A stretch of 64,000 nucleotides of DNA from Streptomyces sp. SA15 (GTDB lineage: Bacteria > Actinomycetota > Actinomycetes > Streptomycetales > Streptomycetaceae). The position numbers and the translations under genes were made by a program. Below the pieces are notes generated by a model, which saw nothing but the letters and a program-made list of their open reading frames with translations, had not been told where the DNA came from and searched no databases. Each line of letters begins with the position of its first letter. Within the stretch, counting starts at the first letter, position 1. This document shows, in pieces, positions 44,816 to 52,386 of this stretch. Location of the stretch: assembly GCF_002291145.1 (NCBI RefSeq), contig NZ_NTGE01000080.1, positions 1 through 64,000 on the forward strand. The letters run 5' to 3'.

Positions 44816-46206
44816 GCCCCACCGGATGGCTGATCACCGCTGCGACCGTGGCCCTGGGGGCCGGTCTGCCGTACTGGCTGCCCAGAGCGGTGATCGCGCT
44901 GCGGGTGCGTATCTTCGCCTGGGTTGGCGGCGAGGAGGGCATCCGGGCGCCGGGCCGGGAGGTGCCCGCCGAGGAGTTCAAGAAGGTGTACGGGCATCCG
45001 GCGGCCAACGGCCGCAGCCGGGGCGCCGCGTTGTCCGACCTGTTCTGGTACTGGCTGTCGCCCGGCCCGGAGGTGCACCAGGAACACCTGGAGCCCGGAC
45101 CGCGCTACGACGACGTGGCCAGGACCACGCGGCAGATCCTGGCCGGACTCTCCCGGGAACAGTGGACGGAGCTCGTCGGCCGCTGCACCCGGCGGGTGCT
45201 CGACGAACTCCCCGACGACACGCGGGTGCACCGGGTCAGACTGCGCGACCTGATGATGCCCGTCTGGGCCGAGGTCTACTACGAGGTCGTCTTCCGCGCC
45301 CCCTGCCCGCGCTCCGTGCGGGACCTGATCACCGGCAACGCGAACGACGTCGTCAGCGCCCTGAAGTGCACCAGCCTGCGCCACATGGACCGGCGGGCCC
45401 GGCTCACCGCCCACCTGCGGGACCGGCTCGCCCACGACCCTCCGCCCGTGCCGCTGCCGTCCTCGCTCTCCGAGCGGGAGCAGGCGTTCTACTTGCAGGG
45501 CACGTTCTTCAACACGGCCGTGGTGCAGATGTCGGAGGCGATGGCCCATCTGCTGCTGGCCCTCGCCACGCACCGGCCGGTCCAGGACCGTCTGGCGGCC
45601 GGCGAGGCGGACCCGGACTTCCTGGACGGGGTCATCAACGAGACGCTGCAGCACTTCCCGCTGTTCGGCGTGGCCCACCGGATCACCTCGGGGGAGATCC
45701 CCCGGGACGGACGGAAGCCCATCCCTGCCGGTTCGGTGCTGCTGTTCAACTACCCCGAGTACCAGGGGTCCGGCGGAGATCCGTTCGACCCGGACCGGTG
45801 GCTGGATCCCGACACCAGGCCGTCCGCCTTCATCCCGTTCGGGGTGACCGCCAACCGTCCCTGCCCCGCCCGCGGCTTCGCCGTCCTCACCATGCGGGTC
45901 GCGGCCGAGGAGACGCTACGGCGGTTCCGGCTGGAGTCCTCGGCGGAGCACACCCGGTCGCTGCCCAGCCGTGGCCCCTGCCTGCTCGTCCCGCGCACCG
46001 GCGCGACGGAGTGGACCCCGGCCCGTCGGCGGACCCGGCTCGCGGCGATGCGGCTGGCCGACCGCTGGGAGGGAGTCGGACGCAGCGTCGTCCAACTCGT
46101 CCTCGGCAGCTACATGGTGTGGGACGCCCGGCGCCAGGGACTGTGCCGGAACCACTTCGCCGCCTCGTCCGGCGGTTCCGCCCCCTCCGTCGCCGCCGGC
46201 CGTTGA
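44812..46206 (+). CDS. Atypical membrane-anchored cytochrome P450
   Basis: 464 residues. An N-terminal hydrophobic helix (WLITAATVALGAGLPYWLPR) suggests a membrane anchor, rare for bacterial P450s. The heme loop FIPFGVTANRPCPARGFAVL has the Cys ligand and an eukaryote-like RxC, with Ala where Gly is usual. The K-helix reads NETLQHFPLFG, so the invariant ExxR Arg is Gln, as in a few streptomycete P450s. The I-helix lacks the acid-Thr pair. It may do unusual chemistry or be a low-activity partner. It overlaps the oxidase gene by GTGA. Confidence 0.85.
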   Translation: MSPTGWLITAATVALGAGLPYWLPRAVIALRVRIFAWVGGEEGIRAPGREVPAEEFKKVYGHPAANGRSRGAALSDLFWYWLSPGPEVHQEHLEPGPRYDDVARTTRQILAGLSREQWTELVGRCTRRVLDELPDDTRVHRVRLRDLMMPVWAEVYYEVVFRAPCPRSVRDLITGNANDVVSALKCTSLRHMDRRARLTAHLRDRLAHDPPPVPLPSSLSEREQAFYLQGTFFNTAVVQMSEAMAHLLLALATHRPVQDRLAAGEADPDFLDGVINETLQHFPLFGVAHRITSGEIPRDGRKPIPAGSVLLFNYPEYQGSGGDPFDPDRWLDPDTRPSAFIPFGVTANRPCPARGFAVLTMRVAAEETLRRFRLESSAEHTRSLPSRGPCLLVPRTGATEWTPARRRTRLAAMRLADRWEGVGRSVVQLVLGSYMVWDARRQGLCRNHFAASSGGSAPSVAAGR

Positions 46207-46219
46207 GAGGAACGAGACC

Positions 46220-47494
46220 ATGAATCCCGTGGAGCTCGCTCCCGCCTTCTTCCTGGCCGTCGTCGTGATTCTGCTGACGTGCCGTCTGGTCGTCCTGGTG
46301 GCGGGCCGCTTCGGCCAGCCGCCCGTGGTCGGCGAGATGATCGCCGGCGTGCTGCTCGGACCCTCACTGTTCGGGCTCATCGCCCCCGGCGTCTCCGCCG
46401 AGGTCTTCCCGCCGGAACTGAAACCGGTGCTGTACGTGGCCGGGCAGATCGGTCTGGTGACCCTGATGTTCGCCGCCGGATACGAGTTCCGGGCGCACGC
46501 CGGACGCGGGCTGGCCGGCACCGCCGTCGCGGTCTCCTCGGCCGGGGTGGCGATTCCGCTGGCGCTGGGCGTCGGCCTGACCCTCGTGGCCCACGGCCAC
46601 GTCGGCATCTTCGTCGACGGCGTCTCGGTATGGGTGACGGCGGCCTTCGTCGGCGTCGCCCTGGCCATCACCGCCTTCCCGATGCTGGCCAGGATCATCA
46701 CCGAACGGGGGCTGGCCGGCTCCCGGTTCGGCTCCCTCGCCCTGGCGTCCGGGGCCACCGACGACGCCGTCGCCTGGATCATGCTCGCCGGGGTGCTGAG
46801 CGCGGCCTCCGGCGAGGTGGAACCCGTCCTGACGGCGGTCGGCGGCTCCCTGCTGTTCGTGGCCGTACTGTTCCTGCTGGGACGCCGCCTGCTGGCGTGG
46901 ATCGTGAACCGGCCCGGCCTCGGCGACGACACCCGCCTGCTGTTCACCGTCGCCGTGCTGTTCTGCGCCGCCTGGTTCACCGACATCATCGACCTGTACG
47001 CCGTGTTCGGGGCGTTCTGCGTCGGGATGGCCATGCCGCGCGGCGAGGCGTCCGAACGCCTAGTGCGCACGACCCAGTCCGTCACCCAGGTCGTGTTCGT
47101 CCCGATGTTCTTCACCTACTCCGGCCTCAACACCCGGTTCGACGTGTTCTCCGACCCCTCGGTGATGGCGTTCGGCGCGGCCGCGGTCGTCCTGGCGGTG
47201 GCCGGCAAGTTCGGCGGCTGCTGGGCCGCCGCCCGGCTGCGCGGTGAACCCGGCCCGGTGGCCGTCCGGGTCGGCGCCCTGATGAACGCCCGCGGGCTGA
47301 TGCAGCTGATCGCGCTGAATATCGGGCTGTCGGCCGGCATCGTCAGCGAGGAACTGTTCACCGCGCTGGTCCTCGTCGCCCTGGTCACCACGATCATGAC
47401 CGTGCCGGTACTGAGCTGGCTGGACCGCCGGGACGCCCGATCGCCGGCGACCGAGGAACCGGCACTTCAAGGCGAGAAGGCGGCGGCGAGGTGA
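46220..47494 (+). CDS. Cation/proton antiporter (CPA2, KefB type)
   Basis: 424 residues with about 12 TM helices. PPVVGEMIAGVLLGPSLFG near the start is the CPA2 signature; LALASGATDDAVAWIMLAG holds the double Asp of the transport site, and VGALMNARGLMQLIALNIGL is the later conserved helix. No C-terminal RCK/TrkA-N domain. It exchanges Na+ or K+ for H+, or exports an organic product, which would explain its place amid the biosynthetic genes (inference). GAGAGGAACGAG precedes the ATG, 13 bp after the P450 stop. Confidence 0.92.
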   Translation: MNPVELAPAFFLAVVVILLTCRLVVLVAGRFGQPPVVGEMIAGVLLGPSLFGLIAPGVSAEVFPPELKPVLYVAGQIGLVTLMFAAGYEFRAHAGRGLAGTAVAVSSAGVAIPLALGVGLTLVAHGHVGIFVDGVSVWVTAAFVGVALAITAFPMLARIITERGLAGSRFGSLALASGATDDAVAWIMLAGVLSAASGEVEPVLTAVGGSLLFVAVLFLLGRRLLAWIVNRPGLGDDTRLLFTVAVLFCAAWFTDIIDLYAVFGAFCVGMAMPRGEASERLVRTTQSVTQVVFVPMFFTYSGLNTRFDVFSDPSVMAFGAAAVVLAVAGKFGGCWAAARLRGEPGPVAVRVGALMNARGLMQLIALNIGLSAGIVSEELFTALVLVALVTTIMTVPVLSWLDRRDARSPATEEPALQGEKAAAR

Positions 47495-49167
47495 CGCCGA
47501 GCGGGGCCGAGGCGCTGGTCGGCCAGCTGGAGCGGGAGGGCGTCCGCCATGTCTTCGGCGTGCCGGGCGTCCAGCTCGACCACGTCCTGGACGCTCTCGC
47601 CCGCGCCCGGGCAGCCGGAGGCCCGATCGAGTACATCGCCGCCCGGCACGAACAGGGCGCGGCCCACATGGCGGAGGCGTACGCGCGCACCAGCGGGCGG
47701 CCCGGCGTCTGCCTGGTGGTCCCCGGCCCCGGTGTGCTCAACGCCCTGCCCGCCGTGGCCACCGGGTACGCCTGCTCGTCGCCGATGCTGTGCGTGGCGG
47801 CCGACATCCCCTCACCGCTCGCCGGCCGGGGCCTGGGCATGCTGCACGAACTGCCCGACCAGGACGGCGTCCTGGCCTCGGTCACCAAATGGTCGGCGCG
47901 GGCCGAGACACCGGCCGGGATCCCCGGTCTCGTGCACGAGGCGATACGGCAGTCGCGGTCCGGCCGCCCGAGACCGGTGGGCCTGACGATCCCGACGGAC
48001 GTGCTGACCGCGCGGGCGGAGACGGCCCCGGTGCCTGCCGGGCGGGCACCGGACCGCGATCGGGTGTCCGGGCCGCCGGAGCAGGACGTCCTGCCGGAGA
48101 TCGCCGCAGTGCTACGGACCGCCCGCCGCCCCTTGATCCACGCCGGCGGGGGAGTCCTCGCCTCGCGGGCCGGTGCCGCCCTGACCGCCCTGGCCGAGGA
48201 ACTGTCCGCCCCGGTCGTCATGAGCCGCAACGCGGGCGGCGCGGTACCGGCGCACCACGCCCTCGCCTTCCCCAGCCTCGCCGCACCCCGGCTGCTGCCC
48301 TCCGCGGACGCGGTCCTGGTCGTCGGCAGCCGCTTCCTGACCCCACGCGGCACGGCCCTCCCAACCGCACCGGAAGCGGCCGTCGCCCTGGTCAACGCGG
48401 ACCCCGCCGACCTGGGACCGCCCCGCAGGGCCGACCTCACCCTGTGCGCCGACGCCCGGACGGCGCTGGAGAAACTGCGGGCCGAACTGACCGCCGCACC
48501 GGAACCCCGGGCTGGGCGGGAGTCCGGATGGCCGCCGGGCGAGCTGGCCGACGTACGCGCCTGGTGCGCGCGAAAGGTCGAGAGTGTCGAACCCCAGTGG
48601 TCGTACGTCCGCGCCCTGCGCGAGGCGATCCCGGACGACGGTTTCCTGGTCAACGAGCTGACCCAGGTGGGCTATCTGGCCGCCGTCGGCTACCCCGTCC
48701 ACCACCCCGGGACCTTCCTCACCCCCGGCTACCAGGGCACCCTGGGCTACGGCTACCCGTCGGCGCTGGGTGTCAAGGTGGGGAACCCGGACCGGGCGGT
48801 CGTCTCCGTCAACGGCGACGGCGGGTTCTGCTGGAACATGCAGGAACTGGCGACCGCCCGCAAGTACGGCATCGCGGTGACCGCGGTCGTCTTCAACGAC
48901 AACGCCTACGGCAACGTCCGGCGGATCCAGGCGGACGAGTTCGAGGGCCGGTTCATCGGCAGCGACCTGGCCAGCCCCGACTTCGTACGGCTGGCGGAGT
49001 CGTTCTCGGTACCAGCCGTACGGGCCGAGACCCCGGCCCGGCTCGCCGGAGCCCTCAAGGAATGCCTCGGCGAACCCGGCCCCTCCCTGATCGAGGTACC
49101 GGTGACTGAGATGCCCAGCGTGTGGCCACTGCTGCTCGGTGGCTCACCCGGATCGGTCCGGGACTGA
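47491..49167 (+). CDS. ThDP-dependent enzyme (acetolactate synthase/benzoylformate decarboxylase-like)
   Basis: 558 residues, three-domain ThDP fold. The N-terminal Pyr domain has HVFGVPGVQLDHVLDALAR and the catalytic Glu in ARHEQGAAHMAEAYAR. The PP domain has NGDGGFCWNMQELATARKYG then VFNDNAYGNVRR, the GDG(x)nNN cofactor motif. It would decarboxylate or ligate a 2-oxoacid. After the FMN hydroxyacid oxidase, the pair recalls MdlB-MdlC (mandelate to benzaldehyde). The GTG overlaps the antiporter stop. It is the last gene of the operon. Confidence 0.9.
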   Translation: MTPSGAEALVGQLEREGVRHVFGVPGVQLDHVLDALARARAAGGPIEYIAARHEQGAAHMAEAYARTSGRPGVCLVVPGPGVLNALPAVATGYACSSPMLCVAADIPSPLAGRGLGMLHELPDQDGVLASVTKWSARAETPAGIPGLVHEAIRQSRSGRPRPVGLTIPTDVLTARAETAPVPAGRAPDRDRVSGPPEQDVLPEIAAVLRTARRPLIHAGGGVLASRAGAALTALAEELSAPVVMSRNAGGAVPAHHALAFPSLAAPRLLPSADAVLVVGSRFLTPRGTALPTAPEAAVALVNADPADLGPPRRADLTLCADARTALEKLRAELTAAPEPRAGRESGWPPGELADVRAWCARKVESVEPQWSYVRALREAIPDDGFLVNELTQVGYLAAVGYPVHHPGTFLTPGYQGTLGYGYPSALGVKVGNPDRAVVSVNGDGGFCWNMQELATARKYGIAVTAVVFNDNAYGNVRRIQADEFEGRFIGSDLASPDFVRLAESFSVPAVRAETPARLAGALKECLGEPGPSLIEVPVTEMPSVWPLLLGGSPGSVRD

Positions 49168-49189
49168 CACCTCATGTCCGGGCGCATCG

Positions 49190-49545
49190 GCACCGCGCTG
49201 CCACCTCACCTCCTCGGGTGGGCACCCAACTGGGGCGGACAACGTCGAGGTGCGCCTCGGTGTGGAGGTGACGGATGTGCGCCTCGACGGCGGCGGCGCC
49301 ACCGTGGAGGCTGCCTACGCGACGGGGCTGTCGGCCGATCCGCGACGTCCGCCTGGTCGACGGCGCGGTGGCGGGTGGGCAGGACGAGTACCGCGAGGAC
49401 GGCACGTCCTGGACGTGTGGATGCGCGGGCAGTCCTGCGTAGCGGTGCTCGCCCGCCCCGACCACTCTGTGTACGGCGGTGTTCACTCCGCGAGCGACAC
49501 CGGTCTGCTGCTCGCGGCCGCCCGTCAAGGGTGGGGCGGGCCCGG
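49190..49545 (+). pseudogene. Remnant of an FAD-dependent aromatic hydroxylase-like gene
   Basis: 378 bases separate the ThDP gene and the convergent regulator. In shifting frames they show pieces such as DNVEVRLGVEVTDVRLDGGG, IRDVRLVDGAVAGG and SCVAVLARPDHSVYGGVHSA. The last resembles the RPD C-terminal signature of FAD-binding_3 hydroxylases. No intact frame covers them. It looks like a decayed monooxygenase gene, possibly once part of the neighbouring operon; the assignment is tentative. Confidence 0.4.
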
Positions 49546-50247
49546 TCAGGCCGCCGCCGGCCGCACCAGGCCCGATTCGTAGGCGAAGACCACCGCCTGG
49601 ACACGGGCGCGGGCGCCGATCTTGGTGAGGATGTTGCTGACGTGGGACTTGACGGTGGTCGGGGCGATGGACAGCCGCGTCGCGATCTCGGAATTGGACC
49701 AACCGGAGGCGACGGCGGTGAGCACGTCGCGTTCGCGCTCGGTGAGGGTGCCGAGCCCGGCTTCCTGTTCGAGCGGGCGGACGGGGCGCTGTTGCCGGAC
49801 GGTGTCGATGAGTGCGCGGGTCAGGCCGGGCGTGATGACGGCGTCCCCGGCGGCCACGATGCGGATGGCCGCGGCCAGTTCGTCAGGGGTGGCGTCCTGG
49901 GGAAGGAATCCACCGGCTCCGGCGCGCAGAGCGGCGTAGGCGTACCGCTCGTGGCTGGTGGGGGTCAGGACGAGTACGCGCGGGGAGCGCCCTGCGGCTC
50001 TGACGGGTTCGGGTGCTTGCGAGACTGTGGCGGGCCGGGTGATGCGGCGGATGGCGTCGATCCCGTCCGCTTCGGAGATACGGCTGTCCATCAGGACGAC
50101 GTCGGGGTGGAGCGCGGCGCTCATACGAACCGCCTCGATCCCGCTGGTCGCCGCGCCGACGACGGTCAGGTCGGGCTCGGCCGCGAGGAGCATACGGAGG
50201 CCGAGGCGCTGCAGGGACTGGTCATTGACGATGAGTACGGAGGTCAT
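49546..50247 (-). CDS. LuxR/NarL-family response regulator (orphan)
   Basis: 233 residues. The receiver has LIVNDQSLQRLGLRMLL and the Asp in DVVLMDSRISEADG, but the conserved Lys position reads GGFLPQDATPDEL, with Gln instead of Lys. A C-terminal LuxR HTH follows: LTERERDVLTAVASGWSNSE, IATRLSIAPTTVKSHVSNIL, TKIGARARVQAVVFAYESGL. No kinase is adjacent, and the missing Lys suggests phosphorylation-independent or altered signalling. The promoter region holds strong palindromes, so another regulator probably controls it. Confidence 0.88.
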   Translation of the reverse strand: MTSVLIVNDQSLQRLGLRMLLAAEPDLTVVGAATSGIEAVRMSAALHPDVVLMDSRISEADGIDAIRRITRPATVSQAPEPVRAAGRSPRVLVLTPTSHERYAYAALRAGAGGFLPQDATPDELAAAIRIVAAGDAVITPGLTRALIDTVRQQRPVRPLEQEAGLGTLTERERDVLTAVASGWSNSEIATRLSIAPTTVKSHVSNILTKIGARARVQAVVFAYESGLVRPAAA

Positions 50248-50269
50248 GGTGGGCGTTCTCCATGCTCTC

Positions 50270-50338
50270 TGAACGAAACTGTTTCGTTCACCTTGGACCA
50301 GAGTAACTCCCGCCGCTAACGAAACGACATCGTTTTGC
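50270..50338. promoter_or_regulatory. Two AACGAAAC-type palindromic operators in a divergent promoter region
   Basis: A perfect 10-bp inverted repeat, TGAACGAAAC and GTTTCGTTCA around one T, lies at 50270-50290. A related, weaker copy (AACGAAACGA ... TCGTTTTG) lies at 50318-50337. This is a TetR-like operator pattern. The sites sit 23 bp upstream of the response-regulator start and before the divergent TPR gene. No TetR gene is adjacent. The remainder of 50248-50649 has no other evident element. Confidence 0.65.
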
Positions 50339-50649
50339 TTGTGGCCTGGGTCACTTCTTGGCGGTCGGTGTGAGTGTTCGGGTCCCGGGCCCGGTGTTCC
50401 GGGTAGCTCCGCAGGATCCGCTCGGAGTTCCGCGTGGCGTCGGCGCGCGTCCGGGGACGGGGCCAGCCGGTCCGGGAGCAGGTTCGTCAGCGTGAACGGA
50501 TCAGGCTGGCCCGGGAACGCACGGCGAGTTCAAGGAGGCGAGCAGCCCCTGCGGCACATACGGAGATTTCCGCCACAAAGAGGCCCGACTCCGGGAAAAT
50601 CGTCTCCGGGACATCACCTGCCGAGCGGCAGCACAGTCAGGAGACACGC

Positions 50650-52335
50650 ATGGAGTACTACGACCTCGGCCCCTACAGCCGCTCGGTGACGACCTCGTCG
50701 GCCGAGGCCCAACTGTGGTTCGACCGCGGGCTGTCGTGGACGTACGCCTTCCACCACGAAGAAGCCGTCTCCTGCTTCGAGGCGGCGGCCGCGGCCGACC
50801 CCGACTGTGCCATGGCCCACTGGGGCATCGCCTACGCACTCGGCCCGAACTACAACAAGCCCTGGGAGTTCTTCGACGGCCAGGACCTGGCCAGGACCGT
50901 CGACCGCACCCACGCCGCCGTCGAGCTGGCCCACGACAAGGCGGCCGAGGCCACCCCCGTCGAGCGGGCCTTGATCGGCGCACTGCGCGCCCGTTACCCA
51001 CAGGCGAAACCGGCCGAGGACTGTTCGGTGTGGAACGCTCCCTACGCCGAGAGCATGCGCGCCGTCCAAGCACTCGCCCCCGACGACCTGGACGTGGCCA
51101 CCCTGTACGCCGACGCGCTGATGAACCTCACGCCCTGGCAGCTGTGGAACCTGCGGACCGGCGAGCCGGCCGAGGGCGCCCGCACGCTCGAGGCAAAGGC
51201 CGTCCTGGACCGCGCGCTCGCCACCGAAGCCGGCCTCCGGCACCCTGGCATCCTGCACCTGTACGTCCACCTGATGGAGATGTCCCCGACGCCCGAGGCC
51301 GCCCTGCCCGTCGCCGACCGGCTGCGCGGCCTGGTGCCGGACGCCGGCCACCTCCACCACATGCCCTCGCACCTGGAGGTGCTCTGCGGCGACTACCGGC
51401 GGGTGGTCTCGGACAACAGCGTCGCCATCGCGGCCGACGAGAAGTTCCACGCACGAGCCGGGGCGATGAACTTCTACACCCTGTACCGGTCGCACAACTA
51501 CCACTTCAAGATCTACGGCGCGATGTTCCTCGGCCAGTCCGAGACCGCCCTGGAGACCGCCGCGCAGCTCGAAGCGTCCATCCCGGAGGAGCTGCTGCGC
51601 GTACAGAGCCCGCCCATGGCCGACTGGCTCGAGAGCTTCCTCGCCATGCGGGTCCACGTGCTGATCCGTTTCGGCCGCTGGGCCGACATCCTGCGGCTGC
51701 CCCTGCCCGCCGACCCCGAGCTGTACTGCGTGACGACCGCGATGCTCCACTACGCCCGCGGCGTCGCGTTCTCGGCCACCCACCGCATCGCAGAGGCGGA
51801 GGCCGAACGCCGGCTGTTCCACGCGGCGGCCGCCCGCGTCCCCGAGACGCGGACGCTGTTCAACAACACCTGCGCCGACATCCTCGCCATCGCCTCGGCG
51901 ATGCTCGACGGCGAACTGGAGTACCGCAAGGGCCGGTACGAGGCCGCCTTCGCCGCGCTGGAGCGGTCGAACGAACTGGACGACAACCTTCCCTACGACG
52001 AGCCCTGGGGCTGGATGCAGCCCACCCGCCACGCCTACGGCGCCCTGCTCCTCGAACAGGGCCGCGTCGCGGAGGCCGAGGCGGTCTACCGCGCCGACCT
52101 CGGCCTCGACGACACGCTGCCCCGAGCGTCGCAGCACCCCGGCAACGTCTGGGCCCTGCACGGCCTCCACGAATGCCTGATGCGCCTGGGCAAGACGGGG
52201 GAGGCGCAGATCGTGGCCCAGCAACTGCGCATCGCCACCGCGCTGGCCGACGTACCGATCGAGGCGTCGTGCTTCTGCCGCCTCGAGACGGACGCCCATA
52301 CGTCTGCGGGTGGGTGCTGCACCTCGGGCGACTGA
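50650..52335 (+). CDS. Tetratricopeptide-repeat protein
   Basis: 561 residues, ATG at 50650. Helical TPR-like pairs from the start (AEAQLWFDRGLSWTYAFHHE, EAVSCFEAAAAADPDCAMAH, WGIAYALGPNYNKPWEFFDG) to the end (GALLLEQGRVAEAEAVYRAD). A His-rich LHHMPSHLEVLCGDYRR is conspicuous in the middle; the tail has clustered cysteines (CFCRLE, GGCCTSGD). No signal peptide or membrane segment. Function is not evident; TPR proteins usually scaffold complexes. The DUF5682 gene follows 51 bp later on the same strand and may be cotranscribed. Confidence 0.82.
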   Translation: MEYYDLGPYSRSVTTSSAEAQLWFDRGLSWTYAFHHEEAVSCFEAAAAADPDCAMAHWGIAYALGPNYNKPWEFFDGQDLARTVDRTHAAVELAHDKAAEATPVERALIGALRARYPQAKPAEDCSVWNAPYAESMRAVQALAPDDLDVATLYADALMNLTPWQLWNLRTGEPAEGARTLEAKAVLDRALATEAGLRHPGILHLYVHLMEMSPTPEAALPVADRLRGLVPDAGHLHHMPSHLEVLCGDYRRVVSDNSVAIAADEKFHARAGAMNFYTLYRSHNYHFKIYGAMFLGQSETALETAAQLEASIPEELLRVQSPPMADWLESFLAMRVHVLIRFGRWADILRLPLPADPELYCVTTAMLHYARGVAFSATHRIAEAEAERRLFHAAAARVPETRTLFNNTCADILAIASAMLDGELEYRKGRYEAAFAALERSNELDDNLPYDEPWGWMQPTRHAYGALLLEQGRVAEAEAVYRADLGLDDTLPRASQHPGNVWALHGLHECLMRLGKTGEAQIVAQQLRIATALADVPIEASCFCRLETDAHTSAGGCCTSGD

Positions 52336-52386
52336 CGGTTCAGCGGCCCATGCCGGTGGTCCACCACGGCCCCGCACCTTGGGGCC

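Noticed and set aside
52350..52386. In-frame continuation of DUF5682 from the HHGP triplet
   Set aside because: The triplet is in a different frame from the gene and could be chance; kept only as a note.
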